DNA of 64,000 bases from Ketobacter sp036337295 (GCA_036337295.1 JAYZEN010000001.1:186001-250000); one strand, 5' to 3'. Positions 44,373-54,038 are shown, numbered from the stretch's first letter. Notes: generated by a model not told the origin, from the letters alone. Made by a program: numbers and translations.

Positions 44373-46016
44373 TCACGCAAATAATAGGCCCTTTCCGGCG
44401 ATAAAGAGTGCTCCGGCGGTCAGCGAATACGGCAATAAACGGAAGCGGTAATAGATACCACTGTTGATAATGTATTCGAACAGATACAAAAGCACGACAA
44501 ACTTAAACACGTCCAACGGCAGGTGATCCACGGCCGACGCGGAATCCGCGAACAGAGGGATCAGCAAGGCCAGCAATATCAGCAGGATATCGAAGGGACT
44601 GGTTTCAAAGCGCCGGCTCTTGCGCTGCACCGAGATGGTCATGAACACCCAGAGACCGGCCACCACAATGAGCAACCACTCCACGATATAAAACGTGCCA
44701 TCGTGGTTCTGATTCTTGTAACCCAGGTAACACAGCAAGGCGCAAAACGTGTAGGCACCCAATCGATCCAGCCATTCGTTTTGATGTGCCCGGCGTATGC
44801 CAAACACCAGCAAGGCGGCCAGCAACACAGACAACACGGCCACGTCCAGGCTGACATGTATGTCATCAGCGCCCGCAAACAGGATCATCAGCGGCACCAA
44901 CCCCAACACATAATAAGGCAGGTATCGATCCAGGTTAATCGCCCGCAGGGATCGCCGCCACCCCAACACCCGGGCCTTGCTCCACTTACGAATCCAACCG
45001 TTGTAGTAGAAATTCAGTTTTTCGCTTTCCATCGCACTGAGGATGGTGGTGAGCAATAACGTGTAAACCACAAACAAGGTGGTGGGTAACCAGTCCTCGC
45101 TGTAACAGGTGAGGAACGCGGAGATCACAAACACAGACTGGATCAGATAGAGGATCACCACCGTTTCATAGTGACTGAACTTCAGCGCCAACAGCCGATG
45201 GTGGATATGATTTTTATCCGCAGAAAACGGGGAAACCCCGCGCATGATGCGCTTTGACATCACGGTCAGGGTGTCTACCAGCGGCAGCCCCAATATTAAC
45301 AGGGGAATGGACTTGGACAATGCCAGGTCAGCAAACTGCGTCAGCATGATGAGTTCCACGCCCAAGATAAAGCCCAGGAACTGGCTGCCGGTATCCCCCA
45401 TGAAAATGGAGGCCGGGTGGGAGTTGAAACGCAGAAACCCGATGACCCCGCCCACCACGGACATGGTAACAATCAATATGCCGCTGGCACCGGCTTTATA
45501 GGACAGAATGGCGATCAGGCCAAAGCTGAGCAAGGTGGTACCACCGGCCAAACCGTCCAGCCCGTCCGCCAGATTTAGAGCATTGGTGATGGCCAGCAAA
45601 CAGAATATGGAGAAGGCGTACGACACCATCAACGGCAGTGGCTGTCCGTCCATGAACGGCGCATACATGATATAGATGTCACCACCGAGCACCACCAGCG
45701 CGCTGGCCAGGATCTGCCCCAGGAACTTGTAGCGGTAGGAGATATCCTTGCGGTCATCCCAAATTCCGAACGCCACAATCACCAAAGTACCCAGAGCGAT
45801 GGCGACGTATTGCTTTTCGTAGGGAAGCCAGATCACCAACGGCACCAAGGCGCCAAAGATCATGGCAATACCACCGATACGGGGCACCACGTTGACGTGG
45901 ACCTTGCGCGGGTCCGGCTTGTCCACCGCACCGATCAGAAAGGCATATCGGATCAAAGGCGGTATCAACACCAGGGTCAACAGCATGGCCATGATCAACG
46001 AGGCGTAAAATGTCAT
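44373..46016 (-). CDS. WecA/MraY-family undecaprenyl-phosphate sugar-1-phosphate transferase with long C-terminal extension
   Basis: 547 residues. The N-terminal 330 contain all family motifs: DKPDPRKVHVNVVPRIGG, GIWDDRK, NALNLADGLDGLAGG, FMGDTGSQFLG and the cytoplasmic DKNHIHH. It would attach the first sugar phosphate (often GlcNAc-1-P) to undecaprenyl phosphate at the inner membrane. The C-terminal ~215 residues add six or so further membrane helices not found in WecA (about 350 residues). GGGAG precedes the ATG. It sits between the exosortase and prsT genes and likely starts the exopolysaccharide repeat unit. Confidence 0.88.
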   Translation of the reverse strand: MTFYASLIMAMLLTLVLIPPLIRYAFLIGAVDKPDPRKVHVNVVPRIGGIAMIFGALVPLVIWLPYEKQYVAIALGTLVIVAFGIWDDRKDISYRYKFLGQILASALVVLGGDIYIMYAPFMDGQPLPLMVSYAFSIFCLLAITNALNLADGLDGLAGGTTLLSFGLIAILSYKAGASGILIVTMSVVGGVIGFLRFNSHPASIFMGDTGSQFLGFILGVELIMLTQFADLALSKSIPLLILGLPLVDTLTVMSKRIMRGVSPFSADKNHIHHRLLALKFSHYETVVILYLIQSVFVISAFLTCYSEDWLPTTLFVVYTLLLTTILSAMESEKLNFYYNGWIRKWSKARVLGWRRSLRAINLDRYLPYYVLGLVPLMILFAGADDIHVSLDVAVLSVLLAALLVFGIRRAHQNEWLDRLGAYTFCALLCYLGYKNQNHDGTFYIVEWLLIVVAGLWVFMTISVQRKSRRFETSPFDILLILLALLIPLFADSASAVDHLPLDVFKFVVLLYLFEYIINSGIYYRFRLLPYSLTAGALFIAGKGLLFA

Positions 46017-46047
46017 TGCGGGACTCCCATCTCAGCGCCGCTTCTGG

Positions 46048-47649
46048 TTAGTTCGGAATGTAAGTGGGCAGATCGTCCGCCACTTCCCGGATAAACGCCA
46101 GAAGCTGCTGCTCCGCCTGCTCAGCATTATCAAACTCATCAATCTCGATCATGACCCGGATGAGCGCACCATCGGATCGGCCTTGCGTCAGGCGATCCCA
46201 GAATATCCACCATTTCGCCATGAATTCGTTGGTAATGACCCGGTTGCGACCCTGCAACCAGTAATAAGCCAGAATTTTCGATCCACCCTTGGAGATCACC
46301 GCCCGATTAGCCAGTAACGGCTTGCCATCGATCATCACCCCGGCGATTTCGGTTTGTTGCAGGGAGTTAATCTGCCAGCCGGAACCTGGCAAGCAGGAGC
46401 GTGGCGAATGAATGGTGCCCTCACCTTCTGCTTGCACTTCGTAATAGGCGGCGTAGAAGTTGACAGTGGTGCTGTAAGGGGCCTGAAAATCCGCAAGCAG
46501 ATAGTCATCCAGTTTCAATTCGTCCAGAAAGCGGGACTCAATCACACCAGGCCGGCCATACCAATCCCCCTGCACCATCGAAAAGGCACTGAAGCGCTCG
46601 CGCTCTGGAAACACGGTCTCTGCCACCTGCAGGCGGGTGTTGATCAACGCCACCGCCACCAGGATGACAACAGCAGCGTACAAGGTGATGGGCAGATCCC
46701 GCTTGCGTTCATCGGTCACTGCCTCTTCTGGCAACGGGGGAGGATCGAGAGCCAGGGCATCAGCAAATGATCGGCGATCCCCCACCAGCCAGCTGATCAG
46801 TTTGATCTCCGCGATCAACAATGCCAGCGCCCCCATGAACACCACCCAGCCTTCGAAATCATGGAGTACGCCTTCGGCCATCTCCTGCCCCCAGTACTCC
46901 ACGGTAACGCCGATGGCGCCGATGCGAAAACTGTTCATCAACACGGAAATAGGCATGCTGGACAGCACGATCAGAGCCCGACGCCACCAAGGTGCACGAT
47001 ATAGAATGGCGATGATCATGCTGAGGGCCATCAGCGGGAACAGATAGCGCAATCCGTTACAGGCTTCCACCACCTGCAGCTGCATGACTCCCAGGTCGAT
47101 AACATTGCCTTCATAGTAAACGTCGATCCCGAACAACTGAATGAACCAAACCCCGACCTGGGTCGAGATCAATTGCAACTGGCTGGACAGATTGTTGTAA
47201 AGAAAGGTGGGCAGCTTCACCATAAACACCAGCATCAACAACGCCGGCCAGATCACTCGAAAGGCGCGCCACCCCATGACGGACAAACAGAAACCCCAGA
47301 TGCAGATCACCAACGCATACTGACCCATGGTGGAAATCACCGCCAGGCGCCCGCCCAGCAACAAAACTCCGCCCAGTAGCAGGATGGCGACCCCTATCCA
47401 CGACCCGGTAAACGGCAGCCTTTGCAGCACCCCGATGCGCTGATATATCAGATAGGCACTGATCACCGGAATGAAAAACCCGTGGCTGTACTCCTCCTGC
47501 CCGCTCCAGGTGTTGTACAGTGAGTTCAGCACCGACCAGAACATCAATGTCAATAATCCGAACCCGACGCAGGCCGCAGCCACAAAGCTCGGTGTCAGGT
47601 TCCAACGCACTCTTGCAGCGGTGCTGCTATTGGTATAGGACGGATACAA
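46048..47649 (-). CDS. xrtD: exosortase fused to EpsI, XrtD-like
   Basis: About 533 residues. The N-terminal ~300 form a multi-spanning exosortase with the three expected active-site elements: Cys in VEACNGLRYLFP, Arg in MNSFRIGAIG and His in LHDFEGW. The C-terminal ~220 residues are an EpsI (DUF3485) domain with the IHSPRSCLPGSGW signature. Fusion to EpsI and the TPLPAS tail of a protein encoded at 56.5 kb point to the VPLPA-CTERM class, XrtD. TTG 47649 is taken as the start because AGGAG lies seven bases upstream; GTG 47670 lacks such a site. The enzyme cleaves and transfers proteins with PEP-CTERM-type tails at the inner membrane. Confidence 0.85.
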   Translation of the reverse strand: MYPSYTNSSTAARVRWNLTPSFVAAACVGFGLLTLMFWSVLNSLYNTWSGQEEYSHGFFIPVISAYLIYQRIGVLQRLPFTGSWIGVAILLLGGVLLLGGRLAVISTMGQYALVICIWGFCLSVMGWRAFRVIWPALLMLVFMVKLPTFLYNNLSSQLQLISTQVGVWFIQLFGIDVYYEGNVIDLGVMQLQVVEACNGLRYLFPLMALSMIIAILYRAPWWRRALIVLSSMPISVLMNSFRIGAIGVTVEYWGQEMAEGVLHDFEGWVVFMGALALLIAEIKLISWLVGDRRSFADALALDPPPLPEEAVTDERKRDLPITLYAAVVILVAVALINTRLQVAETVFPERERFSAFSMVQGDWYGRPGVIESRFLDELKLDDYLLADFQAPYSTTVNFYAAYYEVQAEGEGTIHSPRSCLPGSGWQINSLQQTEIAGVMIDGKPLLANRAVISKGGSKILAYYWLQGRNRVITNEFMAKWWIFWDRLTQGRSDGALIRVMIEIDEFDNAEQAEQQLLAFIREVADDLPTYIPN

Positions 47650-47815
47650 GCGAATACTCCTGGTTTCCACTTACGGGGTGCTGGCGGGCCATAGTATTTC
47701 AGAAGTATTTAATTTGTATTAACGCCTGGGGTGGCGTGTCCCGCGACAACCCTGTCACACAGCCGTCATAATTCAGTAATGCTTGTTGGCTATGGTTGAG
47801 CGCCACCACTGCCTA

Positions 47816-49207
47816 ATGACCAAGACCAAGACCAAGACCAAGACTCAGAGCCCTATGAACCTTGTAACCCAGGCCATCAACCGGATACCGTTCCTCGCCT
47901 TAGCGCTGGGGCTTTTGGTCTGTGTTGAACTGGCCTACCTCACCCTGAGCGGATTGCTGGGCAGCATGGGGGGGCTGGAAATGGCCGACATCGCCGAACG
48001 GATAGTACTGGGTTACGGATTCAGCTCGCCGTATCTGCCGGTGGGCGAAGGCGGCCCTACCAGCGTCTCTCCGCCTTTGTACGTATGGCTGATGTCGGGG
48101 CTGTACGGTCTGCTAGGGATCAAATCCGAGTGGGCCCATGGCCTGCTGCAATTACTGAACATCCTGTTCAACTCAGTCACCCTGGTATTGCTGTACCGGG
48201 TGTGCCAGGCGCGGCTCAATGAACTCACAGCACGCTGTTTCGCCCTCCTGTTTGCCTTGCATCCTCATATTCTGCTCATCACCGGAAGCATCTGGGAGAC
48301 CGGGCTCAGCCTGATGTTTCTGAGCAGCATTCTGTGGTACGCCAGCCTGCGATTCTCCCTGGATTCATTTCACCACAGCGTTATCCTGGGCCTGCTCATG
48401 GGCCTGACTGCACTCAGCAACCCAGCCTGGACCCTCTGTTACCCCATCATCTGCCTGGTGCTGGTGTGGCCGGGGCTAAAGCAAGGTGTGCAGAAAGACT
48501 TCCGTTGGCACACATCACTGGTGACCCTGCTCATTATCTTCACCAGCTACCTCGGCGTGGTCACCCCCTGGCTGGTGCGCAACTATCAAAGCACCGGCCA
48601 GCTCATGTACATCCGCAACATGGCCGGGCCGGAGATGTTCAAAGGCAACCATGAGTATGCCGGCGGTGGGCATGGTGTTGGCTTTCACGATTTCTGGATC
48701 TACAAAAGCCCGTCAGAGCAGGAAATTTACCGGGAAATGGGCGAAACCGCCTACGACCAGTGGATGAAGCAGCAGGCAATGGAGCGCATCCAATCCGATC
48801 CGGGGCACTTTGCACAACTGGTGGTGACCCGCATTGGTATGTGGTGGAGCGGTGATGTGGATGTGTTGCGCAAATGGTACGCGGTGGGTGATAACCGAAA
48901 GTTTCTGTTCGGTGTGGTGCTGACGATCGCCGGCACTCTAACCACCATCTTTGCCCTGTGGGGCACGTGGATGTTGAGACAGCAGGCTGATCGGCTCTGG
49001 TTGGTGTGGGTGTACATGTATTTTTTGCCCATCCCCTATTACCTGATCATCATCGGCTTTCGCTACCAGTCCTCACTGATGGCATTCACTCTGATTCCCA
49101 CGGCTTATTGCCTGGCCTGCCTGGCAGAAAAGCGATTTACGCGTTCACTCCTCCCGCCACAACCTGACCACCATGACGCTGACGCCCCAGTATATTCGAC
49201 TCGCTAA
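47816..49207 (+). CDS. GT39-like membrane glycosyltransferase (ArnT/PMT-type fold)
   Basis: 463 residues, about 11 membrane helices. The first periplasmic loop holds EMADIAERIVLGYGFSSPY, which resembles the Asp/Glu-containing loop of polyprenol-phosphate-dependent glycosyltransferases, and the helix-rich body has PPLYVWLMSGLYGLLG. It could transfer a sugar from a polyprenyl carrier to lipid, polysaccharide or protein. The start is ambiguous: ATG 47816 precedes a (Thr-Lys) repeat coded by four ACCAAG units, and ATG 47855 after the repeat gives a more conventional N-terminus. Its end overlaps the wzx start by 35 bp. Confidence 0.75.
   Translation: MTKTKTKTKTQSPMNLVTQAINRIPFLALALGLLVCVELAYLTLSGLLGSMGGLEMADIAERIVLGYGFSSPYLPVGEGGPTSVSPPLYVWLMSGLYGLLGIKSEWAHGLLQLLNILFNSVTLVLLYRVCQARLNELTARCFALLFALHPHILLITGSIWETGLSLMFLSSILWYASLRFSLDSFHHSVILGLLMGLTALSNPAWTLCYPIICLVLVWPGLKQGVQKDFRWHTSLVTLLIIFTSYLGVVTPWLVRNYQSTGQLMYIRNMAGPEMFKGNHEYAGGGHGVGFHDFWIYKSPSEQEIYREMGETAYDQWMKQQAMERIQSDPGHFAQLVVTRIGMWWSGDVDVLRKWYAVGDNRKFLFGVVLTIAGTLTTIFALWGTWMLRQQADRLWLVWVYMYFLPIPYYLIIIGFRYQSSLMAFTLIPTAYCLACLAEKRFTRSLLPPQPDHHDADAPVYSTR
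47819..47842 (+). repeat. ACCAAG hexanucleotide tandem repeat (4 copies)
   Basis: Four perfect ACCAAG units, followed by the related ACTCAG, lie between two alternative start codons of the GT39-like gene. Copy-number change would not shift the frame but would vary the distance between starts or the length of the Thr-Lys tract. Confidence 0.85.
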
Positions 49208-50402
49208 GAATATCGTTGCGCTCACCGTCGTCAAAGGCAGTAACTTTATCATCCCTTTGATTACCCTGCCCTATCTGGTGCGGGTATTGGGCTTGGAGGG
49301 CTACGGCACCATCAGCTTTGCCCTGTCTCTGGCCCAATTTGTGGCGGTGTGCGTGCAATATGGTTTCAACATTTCAGCCACCCGGGATATCGCCCGCGAT
49401 CGCCACGACCCTGTGTTGGTGGACCGTCACTACACCGTCGTACTCAGCACCTCATTATTGCTCGCTCTGCTGACATTCAGCCTCTATCTGCTGACCATCC
49501 TGCTGGTGCCCATGTTCAGGGAGCATTTCTGGGTTTTTCTGTTTTCCGGGCTGTATCTGGCACTGCAGGCCATCACCCCGGTCTGGCTGTTCCAGGGCCT
49601 GGAGAAGATGCAGTACATCACGTACATTCATCTGACGTCACGTTTTATATTTCTGGGCAGTATGCTGTTGCTGGTGACTGAATCCACCGACGTGGTGTAT
49701 GTGCCGGCGCTTAACATGATCGCCACTTTGATCGCTCTGATTGCGGCACTGATTGCCTGCCGTAGCTTTTTGGGAGTGGGTTTGGTCAGCATTGCCTGGG
49801 CCGACATCCGCTCTGCACTCCAACAAGGGAGGGATATCTTCCTGGCCCAGTTTGCCCCCAACCTTTACAAAAACGCCTCCATTTTCATTCTGGGGATTTT
49901 TACCCATGAGGCCCTGGTGGGCGCCTACAGTGCAGCACTGAAGCTGGTGGAGGTGGCCGTCAGCGGTGCCCAGATCCTGTCCGCCGCGGCGATGCCGATT
50001 TTATCCAGAAACATGAGCAACCACCGCCTGTTCAGCCTGGTGATGTGTGGTGCTGGTCTGGGGTTGTCGATCCTGCTGTTCGCCGGAGCAGACGTCATCA
50101 CATCCCTACTGCTGCAAACCACATCAGAAGAACTGACTCTTAGCCTGAAGGTGCTCGCCTGCTCCATATTTTTTGTCTATTGCCATACCACGTTCGGCAT
50201 CAATTTTTTGATGCTGATGGGCAAACAGCAGGTGGTGAAAAATTTTACCCTGGTGATCTCGATCCTGGGCCTGGGGCTATTATTGATCCTGGTGCCGCTC
50301 TACAGTTATCTGGCAGCGCTGTTGGTAGTTACACTGAACCGCGCTGCCATGGCTACGTTCAGCTACGGTTACTACCGGCGCTATCGCGGACTTGCGGCCT
50401 GA
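49173..50402 (+). CDS. wzx: Wzx-type polysaccharide flippase
   Basis: 409 residues, about 12 membrane spans, in the MATE/MVF-like polysaccharide transport family. The N-terminus KNIVALTVVKGSNFIIPLIT followed by LPYLVRVLGLEGYG is characteristic of Wzx/RfbX proteins. It should flip undecaprenyl-linked repeat units to the periplasmic face. The start lies inside the end of the GT39-like gene (35-bp overlap), indicating translational coupling. The 3' end overlaps the convergent pectate lyase gene by 44 bp. Confidence 0.87.
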   Translation: MTLTPQYIRLAKNIVALTVVKGSNFIIPLITLPYLVRVLGLEGYGTISFALSLAQFVAVCVQYGFNISATRDIARDRHDPVLVDRHYTVVLSTSLLLALLTFSLYLLTILLVPMFREHFWVFLFSGLYLALQAITPVWLFQGLEKMQYITYIHLTSRFIFLGSMLLLVTESTDVVYVPALNMIATLIALIAALIACRSFLGVGLVSIAWADIRSALQQGRDIFLAQFAPNLYKNASIFILGIFTHEALVGAYSAALKLVEVAVSGAQILSAAAMPILSRNMSNHRLFSLVMCGAGLGLSILLFAGADVITSLLLQTTSEELTLSLKVLACSIFFVYCHTTFGINFLMLMGKQQVVKNFTLVISILGLGLLLILVPLYSYLAALLVVTLNRAAMATFSYGYYRRYRGLAA

Positions 50403-51672
50403 ACGCTGGCACCGCAACATCCGGATAGGCGCGTTTCAATACCGGCTTGACCTTGCGCTCGGGAATGAACCAGCCATAGCCAACGCGCCGTTCGTAATCC
50501 ACCTCCTCGAATCGATAGGTGGAAACACCATTCCACCCGGCATACACCGGTTTGAGCGTCGAGAGATCATAATATTCTGCCCATAAAGGAGGAGCGGCGG
50601 GATTAGCAACCAACACTTTGTCATAACCAAAACGTCCCCCATCGAACTTGTGGGACTTGACAGTGCCGGCGGGGTCTTCACTGTACTGCAACTGAAACAT
50701 TCTGTTCCACTTCTGATCGTACACCCGTTTCACCTCAACGCCCTCCAATTGCGCCCACCGGAGCCACTCAATCGCAGAGTTAACCGCTATTTTGACCTGC
50801 TGATCCGGCTTTTCGACCCGCCTTAACAGCTTGATGATGCCTACGGTTTCCTTGGTGGCAATCGCGGGAATCTCGTAGATTCTGCCCCGGGCCGGAACAT
50901 AGCCGGGCCCCGGAAGATATTGTTGCGCCCAACCGGTTTTAAATCCGTCCACGACGATCTGGGCGTCAAGAATATAACGAATGCCTCGTTCATAGGCGGC
51001 CTGAGCCCGGCGCCGGGTTTGGGTATCCAGGTAACGAAAACGCCCGTCGGCCACCTCAGACAATGTCAATAAGGCCCCGACCATCGCGCCGTCATTGAAC
51101 GTGACATAAGCCCCGTAGGAATTCAGGTTAGGGTAGTTCTGTGGCCATCCCCCGTTGGGATACTGGGCCGCCAACAGATACTCAATTCCACGCAGAGCAC
51201 TGGCTCGAAGGTCGGGCTTAGAGTGGTACAGGGACACCCGTAGCAGGAAACGTATATGAGTATGGGTAGCATTGTTATCCAGGGTGCTGACGTTATGCCG
51301 ATACCGCGTCTTCTGGGGGTAATCCCCATCCGCACCGGAACCTGTGATCTGTAGCGCATCGTCCGGATTCAGTAACGCACATTCCGGGCTGATGTTTTTG
51401 CGCCATCCACCGGAAGGCATTTGCAGCAAAACGATGTTGTTTGCCACTGCCAAAGCGGCTTTGGACTGATAGAAGCCCTGATCCTGCTCCAGCGGAATAA
51501 TGCTGTACCAGCGTCGGTCATAACCCGCCAACAGATTGTGCTTACCGATATAGGTTTCTTTTCTGGAGTCTTTGTCGTCGCAAATCTGCGCGGATACGCT
51601 CGACGAAAGCATAAGTGCAGCAATCAGCCCTATTGCCCTCAACACAGCTGCTGGACAATCGAGGTGCGACAT
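50359..51672 (-). CDS. secreted PL10 pectate lyase
   Basis: 437 residues with a signal peptide (about 10–28, VLRAIGLIAALMLSSSVSA). Polysaccharide lyase family 10 features are clear: MPSGGWRKNI, STLDNNATHTHIRFLL, YPNGGWPQNYP, TFNDGAMVGAL, ERGIRYILDAQIVVDG and ANPAAPPLWAEYYD with a C-terminal ERRVGYGWF. PL10 enzymes cleave alpha-1,4-galacturonan by beta-elimination in the periplasm or outside the cell. Placed among exopolysaccharide genes, it more likely trims or releases a uronate-containing polymer made by the cell than degrades plant pectin. Its stop lies within the 3' end of wzx on the other strand. Confidence 0.87.
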   Translation of the reverse strand: MSHLDCPAAVLRAIGLIAALMLSSSVSAQICDDKDSRKETYIGKHNLLAGYDRRWYSIIPLEQDQGFYQSKAALAVANNIVLLQMPSGGWRKNISPECALLNPDDALQITGSGADGDYPQKTRYRHNVSTLDNNATHTHIRFLLRVSLYHSKPDLRASALRGIEYLLAAQYPNGGWPQNYPNLNSYGAYVTFNDGAMVGALLTLSEVADGRFRYLDTQTRRRAQAAYERGIRYILDAQIVVDGFKTGWAQQYLPGPGYVPARGRIYEIPAIATKETVGIIKLLRRVEKPDQQVKIAVNSAIEWLRWAQLEGVEVKRVYDQKWNRMFQLQYSEDPAGTVKSHKFDGGRFGYDKVLVANPAAPPLWAEYYDLSTLKPVYAGWNGVSTYRFEEVDYERRVGYGWFIPERKVKPVLKRAYPDVAVPAFRPQVRDSAGSNRS

Positions 51673-51776
51673 CTTTTTGAAATAAAGTTTTAACAGAATG
51701 TCTCTCCCGAATTTAAAGTAAACACCGCTCCCTGGCCATAATGCGGTGGTTAACGTGTCTGAAGTGTGACAGCACC

Positions 51777-52892
51777 ATGAAACAAATCAGCCTTTTTGCT
51801 CCCTCCCTGAGAGGCGGCGGCGCGGAACGCGTCATGGTCGCACTGGCGACAGAGCTCAGCAGACAAGGCATGAAAGTCGATCTGGTGCTGGCCAAAGCGG
51901 AAGGCCCCTATCTTGAGGACGTACCGGCGAGCGTCAATATTGTTGACCTCAATGCCAGCCGTATTGCCTTTGCATTGCCGGCTTTGATCCGCTACCTCAA
52001 TTCCACCAAGCCTGATTGCCTGCTGTCAACTCTGCGACACGCCAACATCATTGCCATCCTGGCGAAGCTGGTGAGCAAACACCGCTTTGTTCTGGGGGTT
52101 CGCGAAGCCAATACCATTAAGGCACATCTGGAAAATGATCAGAGTACCAAAGAAAAAATATTGCCGTTTTTGATGAAATGTTTTTACGACCGGGCCGATG
52201 TAGTGATCGCCGTATCCAACGACGTCAAGTCTGACTTGATGTCCTGTATCGAGATGCGGGGTCACAACATCGTGGTGATCAACAATCCGGTGGTCAGCGA
52301 TGCCTTCTATGAACTGAGTGAAGCCAGCACCGGGCACTCCTGGTTGGATGAGAAATCCGAACCCGTTATTTTATCGGTGGGTAGACTGACCCGGCAAAAG
52401 GATTTTGCTTCATTGATCAGAGCGTTTTCCGACTACCGAAAAAGTCACAGTGCCAGGCTGATTATCCTTGGGGAAGGCGAAGAACGGGCCAGCCTGGAAG
52501 GTCTGGTGGCTGAATTGGGACTAACCGACTTTGTCTCCCTGCCGGGATTCGTGAGCAATCCGTTTTGCTTTATGAAACAGTCCGATGTGTTTGTGTTGTC
52601 CTCCCTGTGGGAAGGGCAGCCCAACGCATTGATACAGGCCCTGGCACTGGGGGTTCCGGTGATTTCCACTGACTGTCCGGGTGGGTCCCGCGACATCCTG
52701 AAAGCCGGCAAGTATGGCACTTTGGTTCCCGTCAATTCGCCGGAGACACTGACCCTGGCACTACGCGATGTGCTGGCAACGAAGGCTGACCCCGTTAGGC
52801 CGAGAACGGACACTGCCCGCACCTATTGTCGCCTGGAATTCGGCATACAGCCGGTTGCCAATCAATACCTGAATGCACTGACAGGGCTTTAG
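51777..52892 (+). CDS. GT4-family glycosyltransferase
   Basis: 371 residues, GT-B fold. The N-terminal Rossmann domain starts SLFAPSLRGGGAERVM, and the C-terminal nucleotide-sugar domain has ILSVGRLTRQKDF and SSLWEGQPNALIQALALG. The usual EX7E pair reads E…Q here, so the second acidic residue is replaced. ATG 51777 is chosen because the GGGGAERV motif is near the N-terminus of family members. The following glycosyltransferase starts on the very next base after its stop, so the two are co-translated. Sugar specificity cannot be read. Confidence 0.87.
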   Translation: MKQISLFAPSLRGGGAERVMVALATELSRQGMKVDLVLAKAEGPYLEDVPASVNIVDLNASRIAFALPALIRYLNSTKPDCLLSTLRHANIIAILAKLVSKHRFVLGVREANTIKAHLENDQSTKEKILPFLMKCFYDRADVVIAVSNDVKSDLMSCIEMRGHNIVVINNPVVSDAFYELSEASTGHSWLDEKSEPVILSVGRLTRQKDFASLIRAFSDYRKSHSARLIILGEGEERASLEGLVAELGLTDFVSLPGFVSNPFCFMKQSDVFVLSSLWEGQPNALIQALALGVPVISTDCPGGSRDILKAGKYGTLVPVNSPETLTLALRDVLATKADPVRPRTDTARTYCRLEFGIQPVANQYLNALTGL

Positions 52893-54038
52893 ATGAACAC
52901 GCCATTGAGAATCGCTTACTTGATCAAGAAGCTGGAATACGGTGGTGCAGAGATGCAGCTTATGACCGTGGCCAGGGAACAGGTGCGCAACGGTCACCAG
53001 GTGGTGATCATGACGTTGCAACAGGCTGAGCCAGCGTTCATTCAGGACATGGAGCAAGCGGGCATACCGGTCCACTGCCATCGTTTCGACAGCCCGTTTC
53101 ACTTACCAACAACGGTCTTTGAAATCCATCGACTATTACAACGTAACCAACCGGATGTGGTCCATTCCCATATGTTCCACTCCAACATGGTAGCGCGTAT
53201 TCTCTACCCTTTTATGCGTAAGCCGGTTTTTGTATGCACTGCGCATAACATCAAGGAAGGCAGCAAACACCGGGATCGGCTGTATCGCCTTACCGACGGA
53301 TTATGCGATGTTACCACCAATGTAAGCCAGGCTGCCGTACGCCGTTACAATGAAGACGGTTTGGTCAAAAACAATGCCTGCCTGTTGATCGAAAACGGCA
53401 TCGATACCGAACGCTTTTCAGCAGACGTGGGTGCTCGTGATCAATATCGCCGGGAACTCGGGGTCGAGGACAAATTCGTCTGGTTGTCGGTGGCCAGCCT
53501 CACGCGACAGAAAGATTTCCCCAATATGCTGCATGGGTTCCAGGATGTTCTCAATTCCAATCCGGCAAGCCATCTGTTTATCGCAGGCGATGGGCCAGAG
53601 CGCGAGGCCGTGAAGCAATTGGTCGGCAAGCTCGATCTAGCGCCTAACGTAACTCTGTTGGGCAACCGAAAAGATACCGTGAGCCTCTATGCGATGGCTG
53701 ACGGTTTTGTGATGTCCTCGTCCTGGGAAGGCTTGCCCATTGTACTGCTGGAAGCATTGAGCTGTTCACTGCCCTGCGTGGTCACCGATGTGGGAGGCAA
53801 CCGCGATCTGGTCGTATCAGGTGAGAATGGATTTGTGGTTCCACCAGCTTCACACAAGGAGCTGGCTCAAGCCATGAAACAGCTTATGCAACTGCCCGCA
53901 GAACGTTTGTACGCGCTACAGGATTATGGTCGACGCCACATTGTCAAAGGCTATGGCATTGCATCGGCGGCCAAGCGTTGGATTGACCTGTATTCCCTCC
54001 TCATACGCAATAGACTGTCCGATGGAGTGAAGCAATGA
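52893..54038 (+). CDS. GT4-family glycosyltransferase
   Basis: 381 residues, GT-B fold. The N-terminal MNTPLRIAYLIKKLEYGGAE is typical of polysaccharide GT4 enzymes. The donor-binding half has WLSVASLTRQKDF, LFIAGDGPER and SSSWEGLPIVLLEALSC with an intact EX7E motif. It is cytoplasmic or membrane-associated and adds one residue of the repeat unit. It abuts the previous glycosyltransferase without a gap and overlaps the sulfotransferase start by 4 bp (ATGA), forming a three-gene coupled set. Confidence 0.9.
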   Translation: MNTPLRIAYLIKKLEYGGAEMQLMTVAREQVRNGHQVVIMTLQQAEPAFIQDMEQAGIPVHCHRFDSPFHLPTTVFEIHRLLQRNQPDVVHSHMFHSNMVARILYPFMRKPVFVCTAHNIKEGSKHRDRLYRLTDGLCDVTTNVSQAAVRRYNEDGLVKNNACLLIENGIDTERFSADVGARDQYRRELGVEDKFVWLSVASLTRQKDFPNMLHGFQDVLNSNPASHLFIAGDGPEREAVKQLVGKLDLAPNVTLLGNRKDTVSLYAMADGFVMSSSWEGLPIVLLEALSCSLPCVVTDVGGNRDLVVSGENGFVVPPASHKELAQAMKQLMQLPAERLYALQDYGRRHIVKGYGIASAAKRWIDLYSLLIRNRLSDGVKQ

